Part shown: one piece after another, positions 63,004 through 64,000 of the stretch
Numbering within the stretch: position 1 is the stretch's first letter
How the letters are laid out: the number at the start of each line of letters is the position of its first letter
Origin: Sphingomonas psychrolutea
GTDB taxonomy: Bacteria > Pseudomonadota > Alphaproteobacteria > Sphingomonadales > Sphingomonadaceae
Length of the DNA stretch: 64,000 nt
Direction: 5' to 3'
NCBI RefSeq assembly: GCF_014636175.1
Contig: NZ_BMDW01000002.1
Span: 62,001-126,000 of the forward strand
Translations under genes and position numbers: made by a program
Notes under the pieces: generated by a model
Told to the model about the DNA's origin: nothing
What the model saw: the letters and a program-made list of their open reading frames with translations, nothing else
Databases searched by the model: none

Positions 63004-63863
63004 TGACGTTGCCGCCCGAACGCGCGGGGCACGGCGCCCCCACCGATCTGGTCGCGCGACGTGATGCGATTGCGGCGGCGGTGACGGCGGGCATTTGGCG
63101 GACCGAACCCGCCTTCGAACAGCTCGAGATTGGCGGCGTGCGTTGCCTGCGCTGCTCCCCTCCGGCCGAAACGCGGGGCAATGTGCTGCACATCCACGGC
63201 GGTGCGTTCCGGCTCGGCTGCCCGGAGATGGTGGCCCCCTTTGCTGCGGCGCTGGCGGCGCGGTGCGGGGTCAGCGTGATCTGCCCGGCCTATCGCCTCG
63301 CACCCGAACACCCCTTCCCTGCTGGTCTCAACGATACCTTCCGCGTGATGACGGCGCTGGGTACCGGCGGGCTGATCCTATCGGGCGATTCGGCGGGCGG
63401 CGGCATCGCGGCAGCGCTGGCTGCACGCGTTCCCGAGAACGCGGCCCCGCTCGGCGGGGTGGCGCTGCTCTCGCCATGGCTTGACCTAACCGTCAGCGCG
63501 GTCAGTTTCGACGCCAATGCAATGACCGACCCGCTCTTCTCGTCGGAAGCAGCGCACGAGGCGGCGGCGCTCTATCTTCAAGGGCTTTCGCCGCACCACT
63601 ACCAGGCATCGCCGCTCTTCGGCCCGGTCGATCGCTTCCCGCCGACAATCATCAATGTCGGCGCGGGCGAGGTGCTGGTCGACGATGCCCGCGCCCTTTA
63701 CGACCGGCTCACCTCTGCCGGTGTCGTGGCGCAGCTCGACGTCGTCACGGGCATGACGCATGTGGCGGTGACGCGCGATCTCGCGCTACCCGGCGCGGCG
63801 GAAGCGTTTGCTTTGCTCGCCGCCTTCATTGACAAATGCCTGATCCAGGATCGGGCTGGCTGA
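63000..63863 (+). CDS. Alpha/beta hydrolase, hormone-sensitive lipase family
   Basis: 287 residues from the first of two ATGs, overlapping the SDR stop. HSL-family motifs: LHIHGGAFRLG, GDSAGGG, acid in AGEVLVDDA and His in GMTHVAV. It probably cleaves an ester or lactone after the SDR acts. It is translationally coupled with the SDR and probably under LysR control. Confidence 0.88.
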   Translation: MMTLPPERAGHGAPTDLVARRDAIAAAVTAGIWRTEPAFEQLEIGGVRCLRCSPPAETRGNVLHIHGGAFRLGCPEMVAPFAAALAARCGVSVICPAYRLAPEHPFPAGLNDTFRVMTALGTGGLILSGDSAGGGIAAALAARVPENAAPLGGVALLSPWLDLTVSAVSFDANAMTDPLFSSEAAHEAAALYLQGLSPHHYQASPLFGPVDRFPPTIINVGAGEVLVDDARALYDRLTSAGVVAQLDVVTGMTHVAVTRDLALPGAAEAFALLAAFIDKCLIQDRAG

Positions 63864-63879
63864 CCAAGTCGACGCTGCG

Positions 63880-63999
63880 CTATCCCGTGACCGCTAAAAC
63901 GGCGAAATAGAGGATCGATGGCGCCAACAGACAGCCCAATCCCGTGTGAAATGTCGCTGTTAACGCACCGTATGGCACGAGCCTCCGGTCGGTTGCGGC
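63880..63999 (-). CDS. C-terminal end of a probable membrane protein (partial)
   Basis: The minus strand is open from the window edge to a TAG at 63880: 39 residues reading AATDRRLVPYGALTATFHTG, then a hydrophobic LAPSILYFAVLAVTG end. It is convergent with the hydrolase at 63000. The family is not recognised. Confidence 0.4.
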   Translation of the reverse strand, partial: AATDRRLVPYGALTATFHTGLGCLLAPSILYFAVLAVTG

Positions 64000-64000
64000 G

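Noticed and set aside
6340-63863. Calling the island a steroid degradation cluster
   Set aside because: The Rieske, ACAD pair, aldolase-like and 3-alpha-HSD-like proteins fit, but ketosteroid dehydrogenase and ring-cleavage genes are not in the window, so the substrate stays open.
1-64000. CRISPR arrays, tRNA or rRNA genes
   Set aside because: No regularly spaced direct repeats or cloverleaf/rRNA-like stretches were seen on reading; a tool scan was not possible.

Overview
The window looks like part of a chromosome or large plasmid of an alphaproteobacterium of the Sphingomonadales (Sphingomonas, Novosphingobium or a relative). The grounds are high GC content, three TonB-dependent receptors whose TonB-box region reads DIIVTAQR or DIIVTARR, Spinster-type and metabolite:H+ symporter-type MFS carriers, and the overall gene repertoire. 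The genus assignment is inference. No rRNA, tRNA or CRISPR array was seen.

Left flank (1-6.2 kb): the end of an MFS carrier, a secreted M28 zinc peptidase, two tandem secreted MetX-like alpha/beta hydrolases, and a scar of decayed DNA. The scar holds a metallo-beta-lactamase-fold gene cut after about 40 codons, a piece of a tyrosine-recombinase arm domain, and the frameshifted start of an IS110-type transposase. It separates this flank from the rest.

Catabolic island (6.3-63.9 kb): about 45 intact genes for oxidising a hydrophobic, probably cyclic, carboxylic acid or ester. Uptake: three TonB receptors and two complete MFS carriers. Activation: two acyl-CoA ligases. CoA-thioester steps: four acyl-CoA dehydrogenases (two as an overlapping pair), an enoyl-CoA hydratase, an OYE-type flavoprotein, a Cys/His/His thiolase with a DUF35 partner, and a thiolase-fold protein with Tyr in place of the catalytic residues, also with a DUF35 partner. 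Oxygenation and redox: two Rieske oxygenases, a 2OG-Fe(II) oxygenase, a nitronate monooxygenase-like enzyme, a luciferase-like flavoenzyme, six SDRs, a GMC oxidoreductase, an aldehyde dehydrogenase and an MDR reductase. Hydrolysis: four amidohydrolase-fold proteins and several alpha/beta hydrolases. Three APH-type small-molecule kinases are also present, one beside an ACAD11-like dehydrogenase.

Transcription runs in tightly packed, mostly ATGA-overlapping operons: 21.2 to 15.0 kb (-), 21.4 to 23.8 kb (+), 32.8 to 23.8 kb (-), 39.7 to 34.5 kb (-), 40.0 to 44.5 kb (+), 51.7 to 44.5 kb (-). A short motif of the type CAATGCRCA/TGYGCATTG recurs in most of the divergent promoter regions, suggesting one regulon. 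The only regulator in the window is a LysR protein at 61.1-62.1 kb. Several genes are relics: a GDSL hydrolase, an Abhydrolase_10-type hydrolase and a GH2 beta-galactosidase lacking its catalytic barrel. The substrate cannot be named from sequence. The KshA/Neverland-like Rieske enzyme, the acyl-CoA dehydrogenase pair and the aldolase-like thiolase/DUF35 module resemble steroid side-chain and ring degradation, but classical steroid ring-cleavage genes are absent here.
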